Assembly: GCA_017463405.1 (NCBI GenBank)
Contig: JAFTPJ010000130.1
Coordinates: forward strand, 1-35,796
Direction of reading: 5' to 3'
From: Clostridia bacterium
Lineage (GTDB): Bacteria > Bacillota > Clostridia > Oscillospirales > CAG-272
DNA: 35,796 nucleotides
The position numbers and the translations under genes were made by a program. The notes below the pieces were generated by a model that saw only the letters and a list, made by a program, of their open reading frames with translations, had not been told where the DNA came from and ran no database searches. Shown piece after piece: positions 15,818 through 23,545 of this stretch. Each line of letters opens with the position of its first letter. Within the stretch, counting starts at the first letter, position 1.

Positions 15818-15840
15818 TTTGCAATTTGTCAAATTGCAAA
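15818..15840 (-). promoter_or_regulatory. 23-bp perfect palindrome just upstream of iorA
   Basis: TTTGCAATTTG-T-CAAATTGCAAA has two perfect 11-bp arms around a single base. It abuts the purine-rich RBS of iorA on the minus strand. It could be a dimeric regulator's operator or fold into an RNA hairpin. No -10/-35 pair is obvious beside it. Confidence 0.5.
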
Positions 15841-16024
15841 AACTTGTTAGCCGCTTTTCTTTTAACCATGCAGGCGAAAAAGAAAAGCTCACAAAAGAAA
15901 AGCGCCGTTAGGATATTTCGCGCTCTGCGGAGCGCAACCAACGCCCCACGGCGTTGGATCCGTGCCGCCTTTGAAAGGACGGGCGAACCTTTTTACGAAC
16001 AAACGACGGTTGGCAGTACAGCAC
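15841..16024. other. Intergenic segment with two GC-rich hairpins between acyl-CoA synthetase and iorA
   Basis: No gene was found. GCGCTC-TGCG-GAGCGC (15920-15935) and CCAACGCC-CCAC-GGCGTTGG (15938-15957) are two adjacent perfect stems. T-rich stretches follow on the minus strand (15840-15905), which also contain the recurring string CTTTTCTTTT. These could partly end or process the transcript between the upstream synthetase and iorA, or mark a dispersed intergenic repeat. Confidence 0.45.
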
Positions 16025-17659
16025 TTACCCTTCGACCTGTTGTGCAACCAGGCTTTCACCGCAATACTGCTTGCGGAGCTTCGGCTTTTCGATTTTCCCC
16101 GTGGGATTTCTAGGAACGGTCGCGAAAATAATGCGTCTCGGGCGCTTATAACGCGGCAGGGGTGCGCAAAAATGCTCCAACTCCTTCTCGGTCAGTGTAA
16201 AGCCCTCTTTGATCTCGACAATCGCCGCTGCAATCTCTCCGAGTCTCGGCTCGGGCAGTCCGATAACAGCTACGTCCTTGACTGCGTCGTGTTTGCGGAT
16301 AAAGTCCTCGATCTGCACGGGGTAAATGTTTTCGCCACCCGTGATAATGACGTCCTTTTTGCGGTCCACAAGGAAGATAAAGCCGTCCTCGTCCTCCATC
16401 GCCATGTCTCCCGTCGCAAGCCACTCACCGTGCAAAATCTCGTCGGTTGCCTTTTTGTCCTTGTAATAGCACTTCATTACACCGGGTCCCTTGACGCAAA
16501 GCTCACCGACCTCGCCACGCGGCACTGCATTGCCCTTGTCATCCACAATGCAGACCTGCCAACCGTAGCCCGCCTTACCGATTGCGCCCACCTTGTGGAC
16601 ATTGTCCACACCGAGATGCACGCATCCGGGACCGATCGACTCGGACAGTCCGTAGTTGGTGTCGTATTGGTGCTTCGGAAAGACCTTAAACCAGCGGCGG
16701 ATCAGTGACGGCGGCACGGGCTGTGCGCCGATATGCATCAGCCTCCACTGCTCCAGATCATACTCGTCAAGATCGATATCCCCTCGATCAATCGCGTCCA
16801 GGATATCCTGCGCCCACGGCACAAGCAACCAAACAATCGAGCAACGCTCGTCCGATATCGCCTTGAAAATCCACTCGGGCTTTGTACCCTTAAGCAGTAC
16901 CGCACGGCTTCCGCTCATCAGCGAGCCGAACCAGTGCATCTTGGCACCCGTATGATACAACGGCGGGATACAGAGGAAAACATCGTTATGTGACTGTCCG
17001 TGGTGCTTTTGCTCCACGCGCGCGGAGTGAATCAGACTGCGGTGCGCATGCAGGATCGCCTTCGGGAATCCCGTTGTACCCGACGAAAAATAGATCGCCG
17101 CGTCATCGTCCTCACCGATCGTCATCTCGGGCTCTTCAGTGGTGCAATACGTAATCATTTTATCATAGCTGTCGGCAAAGCCCGGACAATCCTCACCTAC
17201 GTAGAACATGTGCTTGATATCGGGCAGACAATCGCAGATCTGCTCCATACGTCCGACAAATTCGGGACCGAACACCAGTGTCGAACAATCCGCCTTTTCG
17301 AGGCAATATTTGATCTCGTCTGCCACGTAACGGTAGTTGAGCGGCACGACAATCGCGCCCGCCTTCAGGATACCGAAATAGATGGGCAGCCACTCGATGG
17401 AGTTCATCAGAAGAATCGCCACCTTATCGCCTCTGCGGCACCCGCGCGTCATCAGCAGGTTGGCAAAGCGGTTCGCCTTTGCATTAAATTCTCCCCACGT
17501 GAGGCTTCTGCGGAAGGGCTTGCCCGGCTCGGGCTGCATCAGGGAGTAATCCTTCCACGTGATGCGGCTCTCGGGCTCGAAGCATGGGTTGATCTCCACC
17601 AATGCCACCTCGTCCCCGTAAAGAGACGCATTCTGATTCAGCAAATCAATAATAGTCAT
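16025..17659 (-). CDS. AMP-forming acyl-CoA synthetase (class I adenylate-forming)
   Basis: This 544-residue ANL-family ligase activates a carboxylic acid as acyl-AMP and transfers it to CoA. Motifs: FSSGTTGFPKAI phosphate-binding loop (about 205-216), YGLSES adenine-binding block (about 340), LATGDMAMEDEDGFIFLVDRKKD (about 420-442), ITGGENIYP, and the C-terminal catalytic-Lys block NPTGKIEK (about 520). This pattern is closest to medium-chain, aryl or crotonobetaine-type acyl-CoA synthetases rather than FAA1-type enzymes. AAGGAG lies 7 bases before the ATG at 17659. It lies upstream of iorA, iorB and a thioesterase on the same strand, which suggests an aryl or branched-chain acid substrate. 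Only 36 bases separate it from the preceding exonuclease-family gene. Confidence 0.9.
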   Translation of the reverse strand: MTIIDLLNQNASLYGDEVALVEINPCFEPESRITWKDYSLMQPEPGKPFRRSLTWGEFNAKANRFANLLMTRGCRRGDKVAILLMNSIEWLPIYFGILKAGAIVVPLNYRYVADEIKYCLEKADCSTLVFGPEFVGRMEQICDCLPDIKHMFYVGEDCPGFADSYDKMITYCTTEEPEMTIGEDDDAAIYFSSGTTGFPKAILHAHRSLIHSARVEQKHHGQSHNDVFLCIPPLYHTGAKMHWFGSLMSGSRAVLLKGTKPEWIFKAISDERCSIVWLLVPWAQDILDAIDRGDIDLDEYDLEQWRLMHIGAQPVPPSLIRRWFKVFPKHQYDTNYGLSESIGPGCVHLGVDNVHKVGAIGKAGYGWQVCIVDDKGNAVPRGEVGELCVKGPGVMKCYYKDKKATDEILHGEWLATGDMAMEDEDGFIFLVDRKKDVIITGGENIYPVQIEDFIRKHDAVKDVAVIGLPEPRLGEIAAAIVEIKEGFTLTEKELEHFCAPLPRYKRPRRIIFATVPRNPTGKIEKPKLRKQYCGESLVAQQVEG

Positions 17660-17695
17660 GTCTGTTCTCCTTTTCAGATCAATAAACAAAAGCTT

Positions 17696-18370
17696 TTATG
17701 GCAATACCACATCCGCCCAAACGGGATAGTGATCGGAAAGCTCCAAGGTAGGCATAGCCGCCTCTATCGGTGTAATATTTTCTTCGAGGATGATATGATC
17801 AATCGCAATCTCTGTCGAATAAAAAGATGCAAACCGTTTGGGATTGATCATGCGGCACGGCTCGAATACCGCAAATGCGGAAAGCTCCTCGGTGTTGAAA
17901 TCTCCCGTTACGATGTAGCACTTGTGCATCTTTACGCGTGCAGCAAGATACGTCATCTGCTCACGGCGAGTTGCATCGTCCTCCACTGAAGCATGCGTAT
18001 TGAAAAAGTCGATCCGCTTACCATTGATGTCGATCACGGCATGACCGTACGCGCGCGGCTCGTATTCTCCCGACGGAAGTGCCTCGCTCTCGGCAGAAAG
18101 GATGGGATATTTGCTGACAATCGCCGTACCGTACCCACCGCCTCCCAGATCAAACGCCTTTGCAAAGGCATAATATGGGTAACCGCCTGCCTCTGCTATC
18201 ATGGCAAGCGTGTCCATTCCGTTCATGCGCGCTGTACCGACGTCAACCTCCTGGATACCTGCAATATCGATCTCCATATCGGCAAGTGCACGACCGATGG
18301 CGCCAACATCATCCTTGACGCGCTCCCCGTGCCAGATATTGTACGTTCCAATACGAATGCTTTTTTTCAT
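17696..18370 (-). CDS. Endonuclease/exonuclease/phosphatase (EEP) family protein
   Basis: This 224-residue protein shows the ordered EEP motifs: GTYNIWHG near residue 7 (metal-site Asn), GIQEVD near 38 (metal-binding Glu), FFNTHAS near 128, TGDFNTEE near 155 (catalytic Asp and Asn) and SDHYPVWADV at the end (catalytic Asp-His). These enzymes cleave phosphodiester or phosphoester bonds in substrates ranging from nucleic acids to inositol phosphates and sphingomyelin; the substrate here is unknown. There is no signal peptide, so a cytoplasmic location is likely. The ATG at 18370 is chosen because GAGGTG lies 7 bases upstream and the predicted transcription start near 18395 excludes the longer frames. 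It begins the minus-strand group leading to the iorAB genes. Confidence 0.9.
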   Translation of the reverse strand: MKKSIRIGTYNIWHGERVKDDVGAIGRALADMEIDIAGIQEVDVGTARMNGMDTLAMIAEAGGYPYYAFAKAFDLGGGGYGTAIVSKYPILSAESEALPSGEYEPRAYGHAVIDINGKRIDFFNTHASVEDDATRREQMTYLAARVKMHKCYIVTGDFNTEELSAFAVFEPCRMINPKRFASFYSTEIAIDHIILEENITPIEAAMPTLELSDHYPVWADVVLP

Positions 18371-18401
18371 AATGCGCACCTCTGCTTTCGATATTTTATT
18401 C

Positions 18402-18430
18402 ATTATACCACAACTCCTCGCCAATGTCAA
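18402..18430 (-). promoter_or_regulatory. Promoter of the EEP-family gene and probably the downstream ior group
   Basis: On the minus strand TTGACA (18430-18425) and TATAAT (18407-18402) are separated by 17 bases. This perfect promoter sits about 35 bases before the gene start and is the only good promoter seen for the 12952-18370 group. Confidence 0.9.
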
Positions 18431-18622
18431 GTGCCAAACACATTGCTGCGGCGGATTGTCCGTTTTTCGATATTGGCATCCTCTTTAACGCACACCCTCT
18501 CCTTAACGCTACCGCCCTCCATTGAGGAAAGGCGCAAGCGCCGCGTCCATGCTGCAAAATTTTGCGCAAACAATGCCGGATAACCGCAGGTCTCCCGCAC
18601 GGATTCGGTTGAGGCTAAAAAT
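18431..18622. other. Intergenic region between EEP gene and solute-binding protein gene
   Basis: No gene was found. On the minus strand it carries the direct repeat CGTTAAG-N11-CGTTAAA (18508-18484), and a GGCG-CAAG-CGCC-type hairpin lies near 18531-18542. The rest shows nothing recognisable. Confidence 0.4.
18484..18508 (-). repeat. Direct repeat CGTTAAG-N11-CGTTAAA (possible regulator site, copy 1)
   Basis: On the minus strand, CGTTAAG (18508-18502) and CGTTAAA (18490-18484) start 18 bases apart with 11 bases between. A second site with the same words and spacing lies at 20599-20623. This copy is about 55 bases upstream of the -35 hexamer of the EEP gene. Confidence 0.4.
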
Positions 18623-18657
18623 CAAAAAAGAGAGGCTCCGCGAAAGAGCCTCTCTTG
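18621..18657 (-). terminator. Terminator of the solute-binding protein gene
   Basis: Read on the minus strand, AGAGAGGCTC (18655-18646) pairs perfectly with GAGCCTCTCT (18638-18629) around a 7-nt loop, followed by a run of six T (18628-18623) and further T-rich sequence. It lies 25 bases after the stop. Confidence 0.95.
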
Positions 18658-18680
18658 AAAGTTATTGAATAAAACAGATA

Positions 18681-20351
18681 TTACGCCGCATCACCCTGGC
18701 TGGGATCGACAGGATTCTTGAATCTCTCAAGCGTCAACTCCATGTCTGCTACAGCAGCATCGAGGTTGTCTGCGGTTACCTGGTCACCGTACTGGTTGGA
18801 AGCCGCGTTGTCGATACCCTCGATCAGGTTGATGATAAAGTCGCCCCAGTTGTACAGCAGGAAAATATCGTAGGTGACGGAGTCACGCACGATTCTCAAC
18901 GTTGCACGCGAGCCTGCATCACGAGCGACGGACAGCTCCAGGGTCTTGGTGTAGTATGCATCCATCGTTCCGTCTGCCATTGCAGAGTATACTGCCAGCA
19001 CATGGAACACGTAGGAAGCCTTCGAAATATCATTGCACTTGTTGGGGATGGACCACAGATGGGTCGTGTTGTAAGGCCAGTAAACCACATCGTAGTAACG
19101 GGACTGCTCGGCATTGTACTTCGGAATCGGAAGGATACCATAACGAGCCTTATCCTGCGGGTGGAGGATCTTGCGGATATCCCAGATGATGATATCCGTA
19201 AACAGCAGCTGGTCGGTCATGAACTCGGAGTTTCTGGTGCTGCCGCCGCCGTTGGGAATCCACTGCTTACCGGGTTGCTGGTTGTTGATCTGCGAGTACA
19301 GGAAGTTGAAGACTTCTGCACTGTTGCCGCCCTGTGCACCGAATACGAGAGACGGATATCCGCCGTCGAGATCGAGCTCGGAAACGCGTGCGCCACAACC
19401 GTACCAGTAGTACATAGGCGTTGCGGAGTAAGAAAAATAACCAACGGTATCACCGTCAGCAGCCGACAGCGTGCCGCCGTCGTTTGCGGAGTCAACCTTA
19501 ACGATCTCTGCCATTTCCATCATGGATGCAACGGTCCAAGTGCCGTCTGCAACCATTTCGTACAGATCGTCATAAGCCTCATTATCGCACTCCTCGACAA
19601 AGTCATACTTACCGAAGAGGTCGGGGTTAAAGATGGTAACCGCTGCGGAATCCAGAGGAGAAATGTTCATATCGCCGCTGAAGTAGTACAGCTTGTTACC
19701 CATCGTAAACTGATCGATGGAGTTCTGGTCGTAAGTAGAGTGCTCGAGCTTGATTTCCTCGAGGCTGTAGATATCCTTCAACAGGTTGACCGTAGCACAG
19801 GTTGCTGCGGCGGAACCGAGCAGAATGGACAGCTCATACTTCTCGTCGTTGAAGTAGAAACGGGTCATTTCGTCGTACATACCTTTCGTTGTAGCGTCAT
19901 ACTGACGGATACGGCAGTTGTAAACGTCCTCAACGGTCTTATTTCTCTCATACACAGCGTAGGAGAGTGCGTCGGTGGAGGAGGTCTCTACCCAGAAGTC
20001 CTCGCAGAAGAACGAACCGTTACCGGATTGCTTCATACGAACGTATGCTTTGTAGTTGTAACCGTCAAGATCCATCGGTTCGGGAGGAACAATCGCCCCG
20101 GGATCATCCGAGGAGGTGTTGTGCCCGGGATCGGTAGTTACATTGCCGGGATCGGTAGTTACATTGCCGGGATCGGTAGTCACGTCAACATCCGAAGTGG
20201 TCTCATCACCACTATCTGTGGGATTTTCGGGTTTGTTGTTGTCACCCTGCGTTGTGGTTGTTCCGTCACCGCTGCCGCCGCACGCTACAACGAAAGGAAC
20301 CAACATCAACAACACCAAAGCAAGTGCCAACACTTTCATTGCTGTTTTCAT
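18681..20351 (-). CDS. Extracellular solute-binding lipoprotein (ABC-type), orphan
   Basis: The 556-residue product has a lipoprotein signal ending LVPFVVAC with Cys24 lipidated. A low-complexity Thr/Asp/Pro/Gly/Asn linker follows (about 30-90), containing tandem DPGNVTT units, and then a type-1 extracellular solute-binding domain of about 450 residues (for example STDALSYAVYERNKTVEDVYN and the later GILPIPKYNAEQSRYYDVVY). Proteins of this kind capture sugars or peptides outside the membrane for ABC import. No permease or ATPase gene is adjacent: the neighbours are an EEP gene and lysC. It must therefore use a distant transporter or serve as a sensor. AAGGAG is 9 bases before the ATG. Own promoter, 120-nt leader with a palindrome, and own terminator. 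Confidence 0.9.
   Translation of the reverse strand: MKTAMKVLALALVLLMLVPFVVACGGSGDGTTTTQGDNNKPENPTDSGDETTSDVDVTTDPGNVTTDPGNVTTDPGHNTSSDDPGAIVPPEPMDLDGYNYKAYVRMKQSGNGSFFCEDFWVETSSTDALSYAVYERNKTVEDVYNCRIRQYDATTKGMYDEMTRFYFNDEKYELSILLGSAAATCATVNLLKDIYSLEEIKLEHSTYDQNSIDQFTMGNKLYYFSGDMNISPLDSAAVTIFNPDLFGKYDFVEECDNEAYDDLYEMVADGTWTVASMMEMAEIVKVDSANDGGTLSAADGDTVGYFSYSATPMYYWYGCGARVSELDLDGGYPSLVFGAQGGNSAEVFNFLYSQINNQQPGKQWIPNGGGSTRNSEFMTDQLLFTDIIIWDIRKILHPQDKARYGILPIPKYNAEQSRYYDVVYWPYNTTHLWSIPNKCNDISKASYVFHVLAVYSAMADGTMDAYYTKTLELSVARDAGSRATLRIVRDSVTYDIFLLYNWGDFIINLIEGIDNAASNQYGDQVTADNLDAAVADMELTLERFKNPVDPSQGDAA
20125..20187 (-). repeat. Three 21-bp tandem repeats in the lipoprotein linker
   Basis: The unit starting CCGGGATCGGTAGTTACATT occurs at 20125-20145 and 20146-20166, identical. 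A third, diverged copy lies at 20167-20187. They encode repeated DPGNVTT in the flexible linker that follows the lipidated Cys. The copy number probably varies between strains. Confidence 0.9.
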
Positions 20352-20397
20352 GTTCTTTTTCTCCTTTTTTAATTTTTTTGAAAAACAATGACAGCCT

Positions 20398-20420
20398 CAA
20401 ATGGGGATTTTCCCCATTTG
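20398..20420 (-). other. Palindromic hairpin in the leader of the solute-binding protein mRNA
   Basis: CAAATGGGGA-TTT-TCCCCATTTG is a perfect 10-bp stem with a 3-nt loop, about 50 bases before the start codon and about 55 after the predicted transcription start. There is no clean U-tract after it. It could be an operator, an mRNA-stabilising hairpin or part of an attenuator. Confidence 0.6.
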
Positions 20421-20480
20421 TGCCCCTATTAATCTTTTCTCGGTGCAACATACGCCGAAAAGAGACTGTGAGTCAATTAT

Positions 20481-20509
20481 ATTATATCGCACTTTCCTCC
20501 ATTTGTCAA
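20481..20509 (-). promoter_or_regulatory. Promoter of the solute-binding protein gene
   Basis: On the minus strand TTGACA (20509-20504) and TATAAT (20486-20481) are 17 bases apart, a consensus match. The transcript would have a leader of about 120 nt. Confidence 0.9.
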
Positions 20510-20709
20510 TTCTGTATTTCTCACAAAATATTTCCTACTTTTTTGTTCATTTTGCCAATTTCATTGGTGGGACACCTTTCCTCAACAAAGGAATATTCCG
20601 TTAAGATGGGGTGCTCCGTTAAGCGATTGTCAAACGAATGAAAAGCGCTTATTATGCGATATCCACATGCCAAAGCGCGGAAAACGGGTCGGATTTGTCA
20701 TTTTTCTTC
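20510..20709. other. Divergent regulatory region between solute-binding protein gene and lysC
   Basis: There is no gene in these 200 bases. It holds a small CCAAT-TTC-ATTGG stem near 20555 and the direct repeat at 20599-20623. No riboswitch-like structure for lysC is possible here because the lysC promoter lies downstream, at 20710. Confidence 0.5.
20599..20623 (+). repeat. Direct repeat CGTTAAG-N11-CGTTAAG (possible regulator site, copy 2)
   Basis: CGTTAAG at 20599-20605 and again at 20617-20623, extended upstream to TCCGTTAAG in both. The spacing and words match the minus-strand site at 18508-18484. It lies between the divergent promoters of the solute-binding protein gene and lysC, about 87-90 bases from each -35 hexamer. 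Confidence 0.4.
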
Positions 20710-20738
20710 TTGACAAATCACGGTTTATTTCGTATAAT
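20710..20738 (+). promoter_or_regulatory. Promoter of lysC
   Basis: TTGACA (20710-20715) and TATAAT (20733-20738) are 17 bases apart. The leader is only about 50 nt and contains a GTCCGA-CACGC-TCGGAC hairpin (20765-20781) that ends three bases before the GAAAGGA ribosome binding site. That is too short for a lysine riboswitch. Confidence 0.9.
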
Positions 20739-20797
20739 ATAATATAACCGAAAAAAACGACTCCGTCCGACACGCTCGGACATGAAAGGAATTACCC

Positions 20798-22120
20798 ATG
20801 GGAATGAAAGTTGTAAAATTTGGCGGCACATCCTTGGCTGATGCCGAGCATTTCCGCCGCGTTGCCGAAATTGTAAAGGCTGACCCCGACCGTCACTTTG
20901 TGGTCGCATCCGCACCCGGAAAGCGCTTCAAGGAGGACGTCAAGGTTACCGACATGCTCTATCAGTGCTATGAGCTGGTGCGCGAAGGCAAGGACATTAC
21001 CGATTATTATGAAAAAATCAAAGAGCGCTACAATACCATCATCGCAGACCTTGGTCTGGATTTCGATATTTCGGGCGAATTGGATTACATTCAGAATGCA
21101 ATCACCCACCGCTCCGGTCAGGACTTCGCCGCAAGCCGCGGTGAGTACCTCAACTCCCTGATTCTGGCAAAATTTCTCGGCTACGATTTCATCGATGCCG
21201 AGTCGGTCGTTTTCTTCCGTGAGAACGGCGCATACGACAATGAAAAAACCAACGAGGTTCTCTCGGCAGAGCTGAAAAAGCACCAGAATGCGGTCATCCC
21301 CGGTTTCTACGGTGTCATGCCCAACGGCACAATCAAAACCTTCAGCCGCGGTGGCTCGGATATCACGGGCTCGATCGTCGCGCGTGCCGCAGAGGCAGAT
21401 CTGTACGAAAACTGGACCGACGTTTCCGGTTGTCTCATGGCAGATCCCCGCATCGTTGACAATCCCCTGCCGATCAAGACCATCACCTACCGTGAGCTGC
21501 GCGAGCTGTCCTATATGGGTGCGTCGGTTTTGCACGAGGACGCAATCTTCCCCGTTCGCTATGCGGGCATCCCGATCAACATCCGCAATACCAACGATCC
21601 CGCAGCCCCCGGCACCATGATCGTCTCCGGCACCTCGGAGTACGACAGCAAGCTCGTTATCACGGGCATCGCGGGTAAGAGAGGATTCTCGGTCATCAAC
21701 ATCGAAAAGGATATGATGAACTCCGAAATCGGCTTCGGTCGCCGCGTGCTGGACGTGCTGGAGGACAACGACATTTCCTTCGAGCATCTCCCCTCGGGCG
21801 TTGATACGATGAGCGTCATCGTTTCCTCCGCCTCCATCAAGGGAGAAGCAAAGCGCGAACGCATCCTGACCTCCATCAATAAGCGAGTCCATCCCGACAG
21901 TGTGGTCATTGAAGACGGTCTGGCACTCCTTGCGGTTGTCGGACGCGGTATGGTCAAGGCAAAGGGAACTGCCGCGCGCGTCTTCGCCGCAATCTCCGCC
22001 GCGGACATCAATATCCGTATGATCGACCAGGGCTCAAGCGAGCTCAACATCATCGTCGGCGTCGAGGAGCACGACCTTGAGCGAGCACTCAATGCAATTT
22101 ATAAGGAATTCGTAAAATAA
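20798..22120 (+). CDS. lysC: Aspartate kinase
   Basis: LysC phosphorylates aspartate to 4-aspartyl phosphate, the first step to lysine, threonine, methionine and diaminopimelate. The 440-residue monofunctional enzyme begins VVKFGGTS (Lys7-Ser12, the ATP/aspartate site), has the FSRGGSDITG kinase motif near residue 187, and ends with two ACT domains (from about residue 300; for example GFSVINIEKDMMNSEIGF and VVGRGMVKAKGTAARVF) that bind inhibitory amino acids. GAAAGGA lies 7 bases before the ATG at 20798; the ATG at 20804 is a less likely alternative. It is 109 bases upstream of a cation:proton antiporter with a long hairpin between them. Feedback control by lysine or threonine is expected for the family but cannot be read from the sequence. 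Confidence 0.95.
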   Translation: MGMKVVKFGGTSLADAEHFRRVAEIVKADPDRHFVVASAPGKRFKEDVKVTDMLYQCYELVREGKDITDYYEKIKERYNTIIADLGLDFDISGELDYIQNAITHRSGQDFAASRGEYLNSLILAKFLGYDFIDAESVVFFRENGAYDNEKTNEVLSAELKKHQNAVIPGFYGVMPNGTIKTFSRGGSDITGSIVARAAEADLYENWTDVSGCLMADPRIVDNPLPIKTITYRELRELSYMGASVLHEDAIFPVRYAGIPINIRNTNDPAAPGTMIVSGTSEYDSKLVITGIAGKRGFSVINIEKDMMNSEIGFGRRVLDVLEDNDISFEHLPSGVDTMSVIVSSASIKGEAKRERILTSINKRVHPDSVVIEDGLALLAVVGRGMVKAKGTAARVFAAISAADINIRMIDQGSSELNIIVGVEEHDLERALNAIYKEFVK

Positions 22121-22138
22121 ATATCATCAAAAAGCAAT

Positions 22139-22179
22139 GGGCCGTCTCGGATGCAGCACCGACCGCATTTGAGACGCCC
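22139..22179 (+). other. Long imperfect hairpin between lysC and the antiporter gene
   Basis: GGGC-GTCTC-GATGC at 22139-22154 pairs, with small bulges, to GCAT-GAGAC-GCCC at 22165-22179. The following sequence (GCTTTATG) has no strong U-tract, so termination would be partial. It may set the ratio of the two gene products. Confidence 0.5.
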
Positions 22180-22229
22180 GCTTTATGTGTCCGAAAACAA
22201 TTACTATTACAGAAAGAAGATGAATTGAA

Positions 22230-23537
22230 ATGACTTTCACAGCAACGGTCTTTTTGACCCTCTCAATCGCACTGTTGTCGGGACTTCTGCTCTCCCGTCT
22301 TGCAAAGCTCGTCAAGCTCCCCGCAGTCACCGCCTATCTGGTGGCAGGCGTGATCATCGGGCCCTATCTACTCGGCAACCTCGGCTTCGGCTTCAATCAC
22401 TCCACCAACTCACCCGAGATGTATTCGATGCTCTGCGATCTCGCGCTCGGCTTCATCGCATTCGCGATCGGTAATGAGTTTCGCCTGGCACAGCTCAAGC
22501 AGATCGGTAAGCAGGCAACCGTGATCGGTATCATTCAGGCTATCTTCACGACGCTTGTCGTGGACGCCGCGCTGATCGGACTGCACTTTCTGATGCCCGA
22601 GGCACTCCCGCTCCCCGCCGCGATCATGCTCGGTGCCGTAGCAACCGCGACCGCGCCTGCCGCAACGCTGATGGTCGTCCGTCAGTACAAGGCAAAGGGA
22701 AAGGTCACGGACATCCTGCTTCCCGTTGTGGCACTTGACGATGCGGTCGGTCTGGTCGTTTTTGCGGTCTCCTTCGGCATTGCGGGCGCAATCAACACGG
22801 GCACCGTGGATCCCGTTTCCATGATCGTCAATCCCCTCCTGGAGGTTATCCTCTCGATCGCACTGGGAGCTTTGATGGGACTGCTGTTCACCCTATGCGA
22901 GCAATTCTTCCATTCCCGCTCCAAGCGTATGGCGGTCTCAGTCACCTTCGTGATGCTGACCGTTGCTATTTCGTCGTTGCATTTCGAATTCGGAAGCGTA
23001 CATATTTCGTTCTCCAGCCTGCTGGCGTGCATGATGCTCGGCACAGTCTTCTGCAACATCTGCGACTTCTCGGAGGAGCTGATGGAGAGAGCCGACCGCT
23101 GGACTGCTCCGCTTTTGATTTTGTTCTTTGTTATCAGTGGCGCAGAGCTGAACCTTTCGGTATTTACCAACGTAGTGTTCGTTATCATCGGTATCGCATA
23201 CATCATATTCCGTTGCCTCGGTAAATATTTCGGCGCACGCTTCAGTGCAAAGGCAATGGGGTGTGACAATAATATCGTCAAATACCTCGGCATCACGCTC
23301 TTCCCGCAGGCAGGCGTTGCGCTCGGTATGGCGAGTCAAGCATTGACCTTCGGCGGTGAAGTCGGTGTACTGGTACAAAGCATCACGCTGTTCTCGGTGC
23401 TGATTTACGAGCTTGTAGGTCCGTATCTGACGAAGATCGCATTGACAAAGGCAGGCGACATCAAGCCTGAAGAAAAGGTCAGCGTCCGCGATCAGATCAA
23501 AGAAAAAATGGAACAGGAAAAGCTCTTGAAAAAATAA
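22230..23537 (+). CDS. Cation:proton antiporter, CPA2 (KefB/NapA-like) membrane domain only
   Basis: This 435-residue protein with about 12-13 membrane segments belongs to the Na+/H+ exchanger CPA2 group. Diagnostic features are PAVTAYLVAGVIIGPYLLG near residue 31, the repeated-helix motif VATATAPAATLMVV near 135, and LDDAVGLVVFAVSFG near 170, which holds the paired Asp residues of electrogenic antiporters. It ends in a short charged tail without a TrkA-N (KTN) regulatory domain, so it is not a gated KefB/KefC-type efflux system. It probably exchanges Na+ or K+ for H+. The RBS (AGAAGA) is weak. It is followed by a strong terminator shared with rsgA. The ion is not predictable from the sequence. 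Confidence 0.9.
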   Translation: MTFTATVFLTLSIALLSGLLLSRLAKLVKLPAVTAYLVAGVIIGPYLLGNLGFGFNHSTNSPEMYSMLCDLALGFIAFAIGNEFRLAQLKQIGKQATVIGIIQAIFTTLVVDAALIGLHFLMPEALPLPAAIMLGAVATATAPAATLMVVRQYKAKGKVTDILLPVVALDDAVGLVVFAVSFGIAGAINTGTVDPVSMIVNPLLEVILSIALGALMGLLFTLCEQFFHSRSKRMAVSVTFVMLTVAISSLHFEFGSVHISFSSLLACMMLGTVFCNICDFSEELMERADRWTAPLLILFFVISGAELNLSVFTNVVFVIIGIAYIIFRCLGKYFGARFSAKAMGCDNNIVKYLGITLFPQAGVALGMASQALTFGGEVGVLVQSITLFSVLIYELVGPYLTKIALTKAGDIKPEEKVSVRDQIKEKMEQEKLLKK

Positions 23538-23545
23538 TAGTTAAG

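Noticed and set aside
20125..20187. CRISPR array from the three 21-bp repeats
   Set aside because: The repeats are directly adjacent without spacers and lie in frame inside the lipoprotein linker.
19002..20372. A 456-codon plus-strand frame opposite the solute-binding protein gene
   Set aside because: It is the antisense shadow of a well-supported lipoprotein gene, lacks an RBS and a promoter, and has no recognisable motif.
20739..20797. Lysine riboswitch in front of lysC
   Set aside because: The predicted promoter leaves a leader of only about 50 nt with one small hairpin, far shorter than the roughly 170-nt lysine riboswitch.
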